A stretch of 34,206 nt of DNA from JAZSNA01 sp045536135 (GTDB lineage Bacteria; Pseudomonadota; Alphaproteobacteria; CAAHEQ01; UBA3637): positions 1-34,206 of the forward strand of contig JAZSNA010000028.1 in NCBI GenBank assembly GCA_045536135.1, in the 5' to 3' direction. Position 1 is the first letter of the stretch. The number at the start of each line of letters is the position of its first letter. The position numbers and the translations under genes were made by a program. Below, one piece after another: positions 8,827-15,075 of this stretch. The notes under the pieces were generated by a model that was not told the origin of the DNA, searched no databases, and saw only the letters and a program-made list of their open reading frames with translations.

Positions 8827-8845
8827 AAAAAAACCTTGGTTTTTT
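8827..8845. promoter_or_regulatory. Distal dyad element of the pilin control module, copy 1
   Basis: A7CC-TT-GGT6 is dyad-symmetric around a TT centre. It is the reverse complement, in its core, of the proximal element at 8931-8952. The CCTTGG core (8834) and CCAAGG core (8939) are exactly 105 bp apart, and the same spacing recurs in copy 2. It could be an operator half of a looping regulator, or one arm of a long inverted repeat. Confidence 0.5.
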
Positions 8846-8930
8846 GCAAGAACTTTTTTTTACGATTTAAATATTTTTTTTCTTTTATTTTAAAAGTGTT
8901 GTTTTTTCAATTTTGGGATTTTTGAATTTC

Positions 8931-8957
8931 AAAAAAAACCAAGGTTTTTTTTATACT
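8931..8957 (+). promoter_or_regulatory. Proximal dyad and -10 box of the 9001 pilin gene
   Basis: The dyad A8-CC-AA-GG-T8 (8931-8952) runs directly into TATACT (8952-8957), a good -10 box, and so occupies the place of the -35 and spacer. No good -35 hexamer is visible at 16-18 bp; the nearest, TTGAAT at 8922, is 24 bp away. The promoter therefore probably needs an activator, or is controlled by a factor binding the dyad. Transcription should start near 8964, about 37 nt before the ATG. Confidence 0.5.
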
Positions 8958-9000
8958 GTTTTTATTGATGAAAAAAATAACCAAAAAAAGGAGAATAAAA

Positions 9001-10065
9001 ATGAAAAAACAAAGAGGTCGGAGTATGGTTGAAATGCTTGGAACACTGGCAATTATCGGTGTTTTGTCGGTGACGGCATTAACGGGATATAAAATTGCCA
9101 TGACCAAGAATCGGACAAACAATATTTTATACGATGTCAATTTAGCCATGAACGAAATCGCCACTCGGGAATATATGTCTTTACCGGTTAATGAAGAAGC
9201 TCCTGTATCCGATTTGGGGGTTAAATCGGAATTTGATATCGGTTATGCCCGATTGGGAGGGGAAGAAAAAAATGGATTTTATATCGCTGTGAGCAATATA
9301 ACAGAAGAAGTTTGTGAAACCTTGCGTTCCAATAAAACCGCTTTTATGACCTCTATTCAACCCAATAATAACGAGACGGCTTTGACATCATGTACAGGTG
9401 CTAATGCGGTATTGATGAAGTTCCCCTATCCACCAATCGAGGGGGGAGAGGTCGAAGAACCAGCACCTTGTGATTCTGATGAATATTTTAAAAATGGTAG
9501 ATGTCTTTCTTGTCCATCGGATGCGACTTGTAATGGAACGGCGAATGTGATTTGTAATGGTACCAGTAGGTTTTTTAATGGGTATCAATGTGATTATTGT
9601 CCAATAGACGCAACTTGCGATGGAACAGCAAATGTGATTTGTGAAAGCACTCAATATTTTGATGGTATGGAGTGTAAAGAATGTCCGGAGGGTGCAACCT
9701 GTGATGGAATAAATAGTATCTGTGAGGATACAAATAAGCATTGGAGTAGTACTGGCTGTAAAGATTGTCCATCGGGTATGATTTGTGATGGGACGGCTAA
9801 TCCACAATGTTCAGGTGGTAAAGTTGTGAATCATTATGATGGCTCTTGGTATTGTTGTTCTGCTGATCAATATTTTAATGGTTATCGATGTGATCCTTGC
9901 CCGTCGGGTATGACTTGCAATGGAACGAAAAATCCTACTTGTTCCGATACCACTAAATATTTTAACAATGGGTGGTGTTGGACTTGCCCGTCGGATGCGG
10001 TATGTAATGGAACATCAACCGTCACATGCACCAGTGGGACATGGAATGGAAGTTCTTGTAGCTAG
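9001..10065 (+). CDS. Type IV pilin-like protein with C-terminal cysteine-rich repeats
   Basis: This 354-residue protein is not from a family I can name. The N-terminus KKQRG-RSMVEMLG plus a hydrophobic helix (about 13-33) resembles a type IV prepilin: cleavage after Gly6 would put Glu at +5, but +1 is Arg, not a hydrophobic residue. Residues 34-155 form a pilin-like globular region. From Cys157 to the end are about six repeats of roughly 27-35 residues. Their pattern is Tyr-Phe-x-x-Gly, Cys, two residues, Cys-Pro-(Ser/Glu)-(Asp/Gly), three residues, then Cys-(Asn/Asp)-Gly-Thr, resembling extracellular disulphide-rich modules. The start ATG 9001 has AAGGAG 7 nt upstream; the longer frame upstream is unlikely. 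A strong terminator follows. It is probably exported and envelope-anchored or assembled. A second gene with the same N-terminus begins at 33920. Confidence 0.8.
   Translation: MKKQRGRSMVEMLGTLAIIGVLSVTALTGYKIAMTKNRTNNILYDVNLAMNEIATREYMSLPVNEEAPVSDLGVKSEFDIGYARLGGEEKNGFYIAVSNITEEVCETLRSNKTAFMTSIQPNNNETALTSCTGANAVLMKFPYPPIEGGEVEEPAPCDSDEYFKNGRCLSCPSDATCNGTANVICNGTSRFFNGYQCDYCPIDATCDGTANVICESTQYFDGMECKECPEGATCDGINSICEDTNKHWSSTGCKDCPSGMICDGTANPQCSGGKVVNHYDGSWYCCSADQYFNGYRCDPCPSGMTCNGTKNPTCSDTTKYFNNGWCWTCPSDAVCNGTSTVTCTSGTWNGSSCS
9469..10062 (+). repeat. Tandem cysteine-rich repeats encoded in the pilin-like gene
   Basis: Repeat starts lie near residues Cys157, Cys185, Cys214, Cys241, Cys270 (interrupted by an insert with Cys-Cys) and a sixth at about Cys315, with a short tail ending in a final Cys. 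Each repeat has four main cysteines and a Cys-(Asn/Asp)-Gly-Thr element. The DNA copies are clearly diverged, so these are old protein repeats, not a slippage-prone minisatellite. Confidence 0.8.
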
Positions 10066-10125
10066 GGTTTAATGGAGCTCTTACTCTTTTTTCAGTTTTC
10101 CTTATACTTAAAAAGGGCTTCATTG

Positions 10126-10158
10126 GGAAAGGGGCATCAACCACCCCTTTCCTTTTTT
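10126..10158 (+). terminator. Rho-independent terminator after the cysteine-rich pilin gene
   Basis: GGAAAGGGG (10126-10134) and CCCCTTTCC (10144-10152) form a perfect 9-bp stem with a 9-base loop, followed by six T. It ends the plus-strand pilin transcript before the convergent rnd gene. The minus strand lacks a T tail, so it looks one-directional. Confidence 0.92.
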
Positions 10159-10178
10159 ATATACGGAATAATTCCCGA

Positions 10179-11297
10179 TTATTCGATAACGATTTTGCCG
10201 GATTTATAGCGGATGGCTGTTTTGCCGGATAAAAAGTCGTCTGAAACTTTCCCAAAAAGTTCGTATCGCCAACCTTTTAATTTGAGGTGGTTTTGGGCCA
10301 TGTCAATTAAATCATCATGCGACGCAATCAGACTGGGGGCAACACCGCTGTTTTCGGCAACACTTGATAATAACAGGCGTAAAATATCAACAACAGGTTT
10401 TTGATGCCCGGCACTTTTCTTTTCGGGTAAAGTCGGTTTCTTGCGACTTTTAAGGCCTTTTTTAACGGCATTAATTAACATTTCCGATAAAGAACTTTTT
10501 TCTATGCCGCCAGGGATGCCTCGGGTAGACTTTAATTCTTCGATATTACGAGGACAAGAGCTCGCCAGAGATAATAAAACCTCATCCTTTAAAACAAAAC
10601 GACGGGGTCGGTTATGACTTTGAGCATATTCTTCTCGAGCGGCGGCTACTTCCCGCAACACATTCAAAAATTGAGTGTTTTCAGAGGTGGTTTTGATTTT
10701 TTTCCATTGCTCTGACGGTTCATTGAGGTATTTTTTTTCATCACATAAAGATTGCATTTCCTCCGCAATCCAGCTGTCTCGCCCGTCCTTTTGAAGAAGG
10801 GCTGATAATTTTTGATATGCTTTAACCAAATATGTCACATCGCATAGGGCATATTTAATCTGTTCTTTGGAAAGCGGACGAGCCGACCAATCCGTTAGCC
10901 GACAACTTTTATCCAACTTAACACGGCAGATCTTGCGAACCATTTCCTGATATGAAACACTTTCCCCTAAGCCATAGACCATTGAGGCAATTTGGGTGTC
11001 AAACACATTTCGGGGAACTTTGCCGGTTAAATCATGAAAAATTTCAATATCTGGAAAACCAGAATGAAAAACTTTGATGATTTTTTTATTGGACATAATT
11101 TTAAACAACGGTTTCAAGTCCATATCTTGTGATAGTGGATCAATACATGTCGCCAGAGACGGTGTGGCAATTTGAATTAAACATAATGTCGAATAATATG
11201 TTCGTTCACGAATGAATTCCGTATCAACGGCAATAAATTTTTCTTTCTTGAGCAGAGCGCATAATTCTTTAAGCTCTTTTTTAGTCGTAATCATCAT
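10179..11297 (-). CDS. rnd: Ribonuclease D
   Basis: This 3'-5' exoribonuclease takes part in maturation and turnover of tRNA and other stable RNAs. The 372-residue protein has a DEDDy exonuclease domain: D25 and E27 in DTEF, D83 in SGFPDIEIF, and Y149 with D153 in YALCDVTYL, so all catalytic residues are present. An HRDC domain follows at about 205-290 (AAAREEYAQSHNRPRRFVLKD) and then a C-terminal helical region. I chose ATG 11297: a promoter ends 6 nt before it, so the mRNA would begin on the A of the start codon. A TTG at 11312 would start inside the promoter region. The gene is divergent from the CCA-adding enzyme and shares its -35 region; both act on tRNA 3' ends, so co-regulation makes sense. 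Confidence 0.93.
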   Translation of the reverse strand: MMITTKKELKELCALLKKEKFIAVDTEFIRERTYYSTLCLIQIATPSLATCIDPLSQDMDLKPLFKIMSNKKIIKVFHSGFPDIEIFHDLTGKVPRNVFDTQIASMVYGLGESVSYQEMVRKICRVKLDKSCRLTDWSARPLSKEQIKYALCDVTYLVKAYQKLSALLQKDGRDSWIAEEMQSLCDEKKYLNEPSEQWKKIKTTSENTQFLNVLREVAAAREEYAQSHNRPRRFVLKDEVLLSLASSCPRNIEELKSTRGIPGGIEKSSLSEMLINAVKKGLKSRKKPTLPEKKSAGHQKPVVDILRLLLSSVAENSGVAPSLIASHDDLIDMAQNHLKLKGWRYELFGKVSDDFLSGKTAIRYKSGKIVIE

Positions 11298-11303
11298 AGT
11301 TTC

Positions 11304-11332
11304 GGTATACAACTTTTTTTATCTTTTGACAA
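11304..11332 (-). promoter_or_regulatory. Promoter of rnd, leaderless
   Basis: On the minus strand TTGTCA (11332-11327), a 17-bp spacer, TATACC (11309-11304), then 6 nt to the ATG at 11297. The predicted start site is the A of the ATG. The -35 overlaps the plus-strand cca -35 in the near-palindrome TTTTGACAAA. Confidence 0.6.
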
Positions 11333-11353
11333 ATATTATTTTTTATTTTATCT
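11326..11353 (+). promoter_or_regulatory. Promoter of the CCA-adding enzyme gene, leaderless
   Basis: TTGACA (11326-11331), a 16-bp spacer, TTATCT (11348-11353), then 7 nt to the ATG at 11361. GGGGAT just before the ATG is too close to act as a normal Shine-Dalgarno site. Confidence 0.6.
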
Positions 11354-11360
11354 TGGGGAT

Positions 11361-12473
11361 ATGAATTTATTGACACCAAGTATTATCGATTTAATGACCC
11401 GACTGGATAAAAAAGCCTATTTAGTCGGTGGTTGCGTGCGAAATTTTTTACTGGGTCAGGATATTTCGGATATTGATATGGCTTGTGAATATAGCCCCGA
11501 TCAAATCAAAGAAAAATTAAAAGATACTTCGATTCAAGTTATTCCGACTGGAATAAAGTTTGGGACTTTGACATTAATTTTGCCGGATCGGATACATGTT
11601 GAAATCACAACTTTCAGGTCGGATCAAAATTGTGATGGACGATATGCTAATGTTCAATTCGGGCAGTCTATGGAAGCGGATTCGGCTCGACGAGATCTGT
11701 CAATCAATGCTATGTATATGGATATAAATGGGGTTATTTATGATTTCCAAAACGGACAAAGGGATTTAAAAAAAGGAAAAATAAAATTAATCGGAAATCC
11801 TCAAAATCGAATTCGGGAAGACTTTCTTCGGATTTTAAGGGTTTTTCGGTTTTGGTCCTTTTATGGAAAGGGAAAAATTGAAAAAAATACTTTAAAGGCT
11901 TGTTTCGAAAATGTCGATGGCTTGGGAAAAATATCGAAACAGAGGATTAAAGATGAATTGTTTAAGATTTTTTCTTCTCCCAAAATGCCTCGGGTCATGC
12001 GGTTCTTGGACCGTATTTTTAAGTGGAATTCGGATGAGGAAAAATTTAGGCTTTTTAAGCAAATTAAACGATTTTCAAATACGGCTATATTGGTTTATTT
12101 CGTGTTGAATCGGGATATGGGATTGCCCCTTTCCAGATATGAAAAAAAGTATTTAAATGCATTGGATCATGCTTTGCAAATGCCTTGTCATACACATCAA
12201 GACCGGCAAAAAATTGCTTTTCTTTACGGGCGGGATGTTTTAAGGGATATTTTGATTTTAAATCGAAAACCACAGCGAATGATTTTGGAAGGCGCTCGAA
12301 TTAAAATCCCGCAATTTGACATATCTGCCAAGGACTTGGGGGCGGATATCCCAAATTCAAAAGAAACTTTTGCTTGGCTGAGGCAATATTGGTTCGAGAT
12401 GGGATTTGTTAAAAAAGATGTTGTTTTAAAGGCGTTTTTAAAGTATAATCAACATCAAAAGGGGGAAAAATGA
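11361..12473 (+). CDS. CCA-adding tRNA nucleotidyltransferase / poly(A) polymerase family
   Basis: This class II nucleotidyltransferase adds or repairs the 3' CCA of tRNAs; poly(A) polymerases are close relatives. The 370-residue protein shows GGCVRNFLLG (23-32), the metal-binding DID at 37-39, the flexible-loop region TTFRSDQNCDGRYANV, and the nucleotide-binding RRDLSINAM at 110-118. After EDFLRILRVFRF the C-terminal half is helical. In a genome with one such gene it would be the CCA enzyme; the tRNA-Arg here already encodes CCA, so repair may be its main job. Its stop overlaps the ATG of the first small pilin gene (ATGA at 12470-12473), which places an RNA enzyme at the head of a pilin operon. 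I leave the symbol empty because cca and pcnB cannot be separated by eye. Confidence 0.9.
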   Translation: MNLLTPSIIDLMTRLDKKAYLVGGCVRNFLLGQDISDIDMACEYSPDQIKEKLKDTSIQVIPTGIKFGTLTLILPDRIHVEITTFRSDQNCDGRYANVQFGQSMEADSARRDLSINAMYMDINGVIYDFQNGQRDLKKGKIKLIGNPQNRIREDFLRILRVFRFWSFYGKGKIEKNTLKACFENVDGLGKISKQRIKDELFKIFSSPKMPRVMRFLDRIFKWNSDEEKFRLFKQIKRFSNTAILVYFVLNRDMGLPLSRYEKKYLNALDHALQMPCHTHQDRQKIAFLYGRDVLRDILILNRKPQRMILEGARIKIPQFDISAKDLGADIPNSKETFAWLRQYWFEMGFVKKDVVLKAFLKYNQHQKGEK

Positions 12474-12862
12474 AAAATCAAATCGGTCGGACAATGGTTG
12501 AAATGTTAGGCGTCTTGATTATTATTGGCATGATTACAATCGGGGCTTTTATCGGGTATAGTCATGTGTATTCTAGATATAAAATCAGTCGGGTTTTCTT
12601 TGATATATCCGAAATTTCCGATCAAATGTATGACATTCGGGATTATTGGGGTAAAGTGGGAACGGATGGTCTTTGTGGTGCCGGCGTGGATTTGGCTTGT
12701 GAGGGTTCTGATTATACGGTGGCTTTTACAATCAATGGTTATACGGTCACGGCGATCGGATTGGATAAAAATGTTTGTTTGGATTTAGAATCTGATACGG
12801 GTTGGGCGGATATTGGTGGAGAAGCTGTATGTAGTGAAACAACTTTGACGGTTAGTTTTTAG
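12470..12862 (+). CDS. Small type IV pilin-like protein 1
   Basis: This 130-residue protein begins MKNQIG-RTMVEMLG, followed by a hydrophobic helix (about 11-30) and a small globular domain. Predicted processing after Gly6 leaves Arg at +1 and Glu at +5. There are four cysteines in the C-terminal region. The tail (LESDTGWADIGGE, final LTVSF) is nearly the same as in the next gene, though the middle differs. It is coupled by ATGA overlap to the CCA enzyme gene with GGGGAAAA before the ATG. It probably belongs to the same assembly system as the two genes that follow, as a minor or major pseudopilin. I do not recognise a named family. Confidence 0.75.
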   Translation: MKNQIGRTMVEMLGVLIIIGMITIGAFIGYSHVYSRYKISRVFFDISEISDQMYDIRDYWGKVGTDGLCGAGVDLACEGSDYTVAFTINGYTVTAIGLDKNVCLDLESDTGWADIGGEAVCSETTLTVSF

Positions 12863-12877
12863 ATGGGGAAAAGAAAG

Positions 12878-13327
12878 ATGAATATCAAAGGACAAAATGG
12901 TCGGACAATGATTGAAATGTTGGGTGTTGTTGTCATCATCGGTATGATTTTAATCGGTGCTTTGATTGGTTATTCTCAAGCGATTAAACAACAAAAAGTC
13001 CGGCAGGTGTTTGATGATATCTCATGGTTGTCATTGCAAATGGAACGGTTTTGGACTTGGGTTAATGAGGACAATATTAAAAACAACATTGTGGGTGAAG
13101 AGCTTTTCAAATATCCGGAAAATCCGTTTGCAAAAGTTGGGGGGGGGGGGTATCAGATTAAATTGATTACAGAGGAAGATGGAGACGATATAATAAAAAG
13201 CGGGTATTCTATTCAGGCTTTTGGTTTGGATGGGGATGCTTGTGATGATTTTGAATCTGATACGGGTTGGGCAGATATTGGTGGCGAGCCTGAGTGCGAC
13301 GGCACGGTGTTGACGGTTTCTTTTTAA
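12878..13327 (+). CDS. Small type IV pilin-like protein 2, with an in-frame G12 tract
   Basis: This 149-residue protein begins MNIKGQNG-RTMIEMLG, followed by a hydrophobic helix (about 13-32) and a globular domain ending in ESDTGWADIGGE and LTVSF as in the preceding gene. It contains an uninterrupted run of twelve G (13139-13150) read as four glycines at residues 88-91, within FAKVGGGGYQ. I chose ATG 12878 because the downstream gene starts with the same MNIKGQNGRTM and has a similar G-rich leader; an upstream in-frame ATG at 12863 would add MGKRK. Loss or gain of one G causes a stop within a few codons, so this gene could be switched by slippage. Confidence 0.75.
   Translation: MNIKGQNGRTMIEMLGVVVIIGMILIGALIGYSQAIKQQKVRQVFDDISWLSLQMERFWTWVNEDNIKNNIVGEELFKYPENPFAKVGGGGYQIKLITEEDGDDIIKSGYSIQAFGLDGDACDDFESDTGWADIGGEPECDGTVLTVSF
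13139..13150 (+). repeat. G12 homopolymer inside pilin-like gene 2
   Basis: Twelve consecutive G in an AT-rich genome, encoding exactly four Gly codons in frame. One fewer G leads to a stop at 13164-13166; one more leads to a stop at 13159-13161 (original coordinates). Sequencing error in the run length is possible, but the length given keeps the frame open. Confidence 0.9.
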
Positions 13328-13341
13328 AAAGGGGAATGCAG

Positions 13342-13770
13342 ATGAATATCAAAGGACAAAACGGTCGGACAATGCTTGAAATGTTGGGCGTTTTTTTGGT
13401 TATCGGATTGATTACAGCTAGTGGTTTAATCGGGTATCAGGAAGCTTATAAACGAAATGTGGCGTCCAGAGTTTATCAAAATGTCAATGATATTTATGAT
13501 GATATTAACCGTCTGTGGAGTTTTTTACCGCAGGGTGATGATATTATTCCGGACTTATGTGATGTCGATGAGGATTTAGTGCCGGCTTATTGTTTGGATC
13601 GTCAAGATTTTTATAGTGCTATAATTAATGATGGAATAATTACGATTACGGCAACGGCTTCGGATGCGGAATATTTTGAAGATATTTTGGAAAATGAAGA
13701 TTGGGAAAAAATGCCCTTGGTCAGCAAACCGACGCTTAATGGGGGTATTTTTACAATCACTTTGAAATAA
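13342..13770 (+). CDS. Small type IV pilin-like protein 3
   Basis: This 142-residue protein has the leader MNIKGQNG-RTMLEMLG, identical to the preceding protein apart from Leu for Ile, then a hydrophobic helix (about 13-32). The rest differs from the other two: it is acidic, has two cysteines, and lacks the TGWADIGGE tail. An AAAAAGGGG run about 7 nt upstream supports ATG 13342; ATG 13336, two codons earlier, is also possible. It is the third of three tandem pilin-like genes behind the CCA enzyme. The shared leader and variable body suggest duplication followed by divergence of the exposed domain. Its stop lies 2 nt from the convergent amidase gene, with no terminator visible. Confidence 0.75.
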   Translation: MNIKGQNGRTMLEMLGVFLVIGLITASGLIGYQEAYKRNVASRVYQNVNDIYDDINRLWSFLPQGDDIIPDLCDVDEDLVPAYCLDRQDFYSAIINDGIITITATASDAEYFEDILENEDWEKMPLVSKPTLNGGIFTITLK

Positions 13771-13772
13771 GG

Positions 13773-14885
13773 TTAATCAATGGAATCAAAGTATCTGTTG
13801 ATACCCTTTATCGTCGCCGAAATTAATTTGGCCCGATAATCTTTTTTGTGTAATTGTTTTTCTTCATCTTTATTGGACAGATATCCCATTTCCAATAAGA
13901 CGGATGGAACCGAAGGTGATTTTAAAACCGCAAATCCGGCATAGCGATGTGCCCGAGAACGTGTTTTAATTTTTTTGCTGATGTCTTCCACCATATAATT
14001 GGCTAATTTTGATGATTTATCCATAGTGTCTGTTTTAGCCAAATCAATTAATATATTACTGACTTCGGGTGTTTCATCGGATAAATCCATTCCAACCAAA
14101 ATGTCGGCTTTGTTTTCCGATTCGGCTAATAATTGTGCTTCTTTATCCGAAGCTCGATCCGATATCGTATAAACGGATAAACCGGTTGCTTTTTTGTTTT
14201 TTGCACTGTCCGCATGAATGGATATGAATAAATCGGCATTATATTTATGAGCAATTTTAATGCGGTTTCTGAGCTTAATAAAGCGATCGTCCGAACGTGT
14301 TAAATAGGTTGTATATTTGCCAGTTTTATCCAATTCATCCTTTAATTCTTTCGCCATTTGAAGGGTCAGATTCTTTTCATATTTCCCCCGAACGGAAATG
14401 GCTCCGGGGTCTGCTCCGCCATGTCCGGGATCCAAGACGATAATCGGTTTGGCGGGGGGGGTATAGGTGCTTTTTTTAATCGGTGTTGTTTTCTTTCCTG
14501 TTTCCGTAATATCAAAAACCAAACGATAATCCGGACAGTCCGCACCGGGGGATAAGAAAAACGGTTGTTTATAAGTAATTTCGGTGGTGGGCTCAAAGAC
14601 AAATCTTAATGTTTGGTTATTGGGATAACCTACACGTATATCCGAAATAAAGTCTATTTTATCAATATTGGGAATTTCATTTTTAAGTTCTGAATTATTG
14701 ATGTCAACGACGATTCGGGTGGGATTTGATAAAACAAAAACATTGTAATCGGCTTTTTTATTCAAATGCCAAACAACTCGAACGGTGTCCGGTTTAGATT
14801 GGCCGGTCCTGATGTTTGTGATAATGGCACTTTGAATGGAAAAAATTCCCCAAAAACATAAAAAAAATAAAAATCTTTTCAACAT
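13773..14885 (-). CDS. N-acetylmuramoyl-L-alanine amidase, AmiC-like with AMIN domain
   Basis: This periplasmic zinc amidase cleaves the amide bond between N-acetylmuramic acid and the stem peptide, normally during daughter-cell separation. The 370-residue protein has a signal peptide (KRFLFFLCFWGIFSIQSA, 3-20), an AMIN domain (about 21-127) that in relatives targets the septum, a TP-rich linker, and an Amidase_3 domain from about 147. Zinc ligands are H155 (DPGHGG), E170 (YEKNL) and H224 (ISIHAD), with catalytic E332 (LLEMGYLSN). I chose ATG 14885 because it begins the signal peptide; a TTG at 14924 would add 13 polar residues. A C8 run in the linker (14454-14461) is a modest slippage risk. 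Confidence 0.9.
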   Translation of the reverse strand: MLKRFLFFLCFWGIFSIQSAIITNIRTGQSKPDTVRVVWHLNKKADYNVFVLSNPTRIVVDINNSELKNEIPNIDKIDFISDIRVGYPNNQTLRFVFEPTTEITYKQPFFLSPGADCPDYRLVFDITETGKKTTPIKKSTYTPPAKPIIVLDPGHGGADPGAISVRGKYEKNLTLQMAKELKDELDKTGKYTTYLTRSDDRFIKLRNRIKIAHKYNADLFISIHADSAKNKKATGLSVYTISDRASDKEAQLLAESENKADILVGMDLSDETPEVSNILIDLAKTDTMDKSSKLANYMVEDISKKIKTRSRAHRYAGFAVLKSPSVPSVLLEMGYLSNKDEEKQLHKKDYRAKLISATIKGINRYFDSID

Positions 14886-14909
14886 CTTGAAAAATAGTTT
14901 ATTATATTC

Positions 14910-14938
14910 TTGATTTTTTTTCAAGCTTCGTTTATGGT
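14910..14938 (+). promoter_or_regulatory. Possible promoter of rne with a long 5' leader
   Basis: TTGATT (14910-14915), a 17-bp spacer and TATGGT (14933-14938) would start transcription near 14945, leaving about 130 nt before the rne ATG. Long rne leaders mediate autoregulation in E. coli. The match is moderate and other AT-rich sites are nearby. Confidence 0.3.
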
Positions 14939-15075
14939 ATTTTTGAATAAAATTAAAAAAAATTTTAAAGAAAGGATTTTAAAAAGGCTTAAACAATGAT
15001 GAAAATGATATATTTTATACTTTTTATCCTTTCTGTTATGGGTTTAAATCAACTATTTTTAACAAGGAATTTATT

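Larger units (their letters stand above)
8827..9287 (+). repeat. Duplicated module, copy 1 (control region plus pilin N-terminus)
   Basis: This stretch matches 33745-34206. Both share the distal dyad and the following 45 bp or so (through the TTTAAATAT8 region), diverge at about 8889-8920, match again across the proximal dyad and the TATACT box, and then align without gaps over 287 coding bases. In the coding part the differences are nearly all synonymous: besides two leader residues (QR versus EY), only Asn63 versus Asp differs. The second copy runs off the window, so the full repeat length is unknown. Confidence 0.85.

Noticed and set aside
8827..8957. The inverted-repeat pair as a miniature transposable element or CRISPR-like repeat
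   Set aside because: Only two copies are seen, both in the same orientation directly in front of homologous genes. No target-site duplication is visible and there is no repeat-spacer pattern. A control module fits better.
9388..9807. Open frame of 139 codons on the minus strand across the cysteine-rich repeats
   Set aside because: It is the antisense shadow of a repetitive coding region; the plus-strand protein has clear repeat structure, a ribosome site and a terminator.
14454..14461. C8 run (minus strand) in the amidase linker as a phase-variation tract
   Set aside because: Eight bases is short, and the run is explained by Pro codons in a TP-rich linker; slippage is possible but not persuasive.
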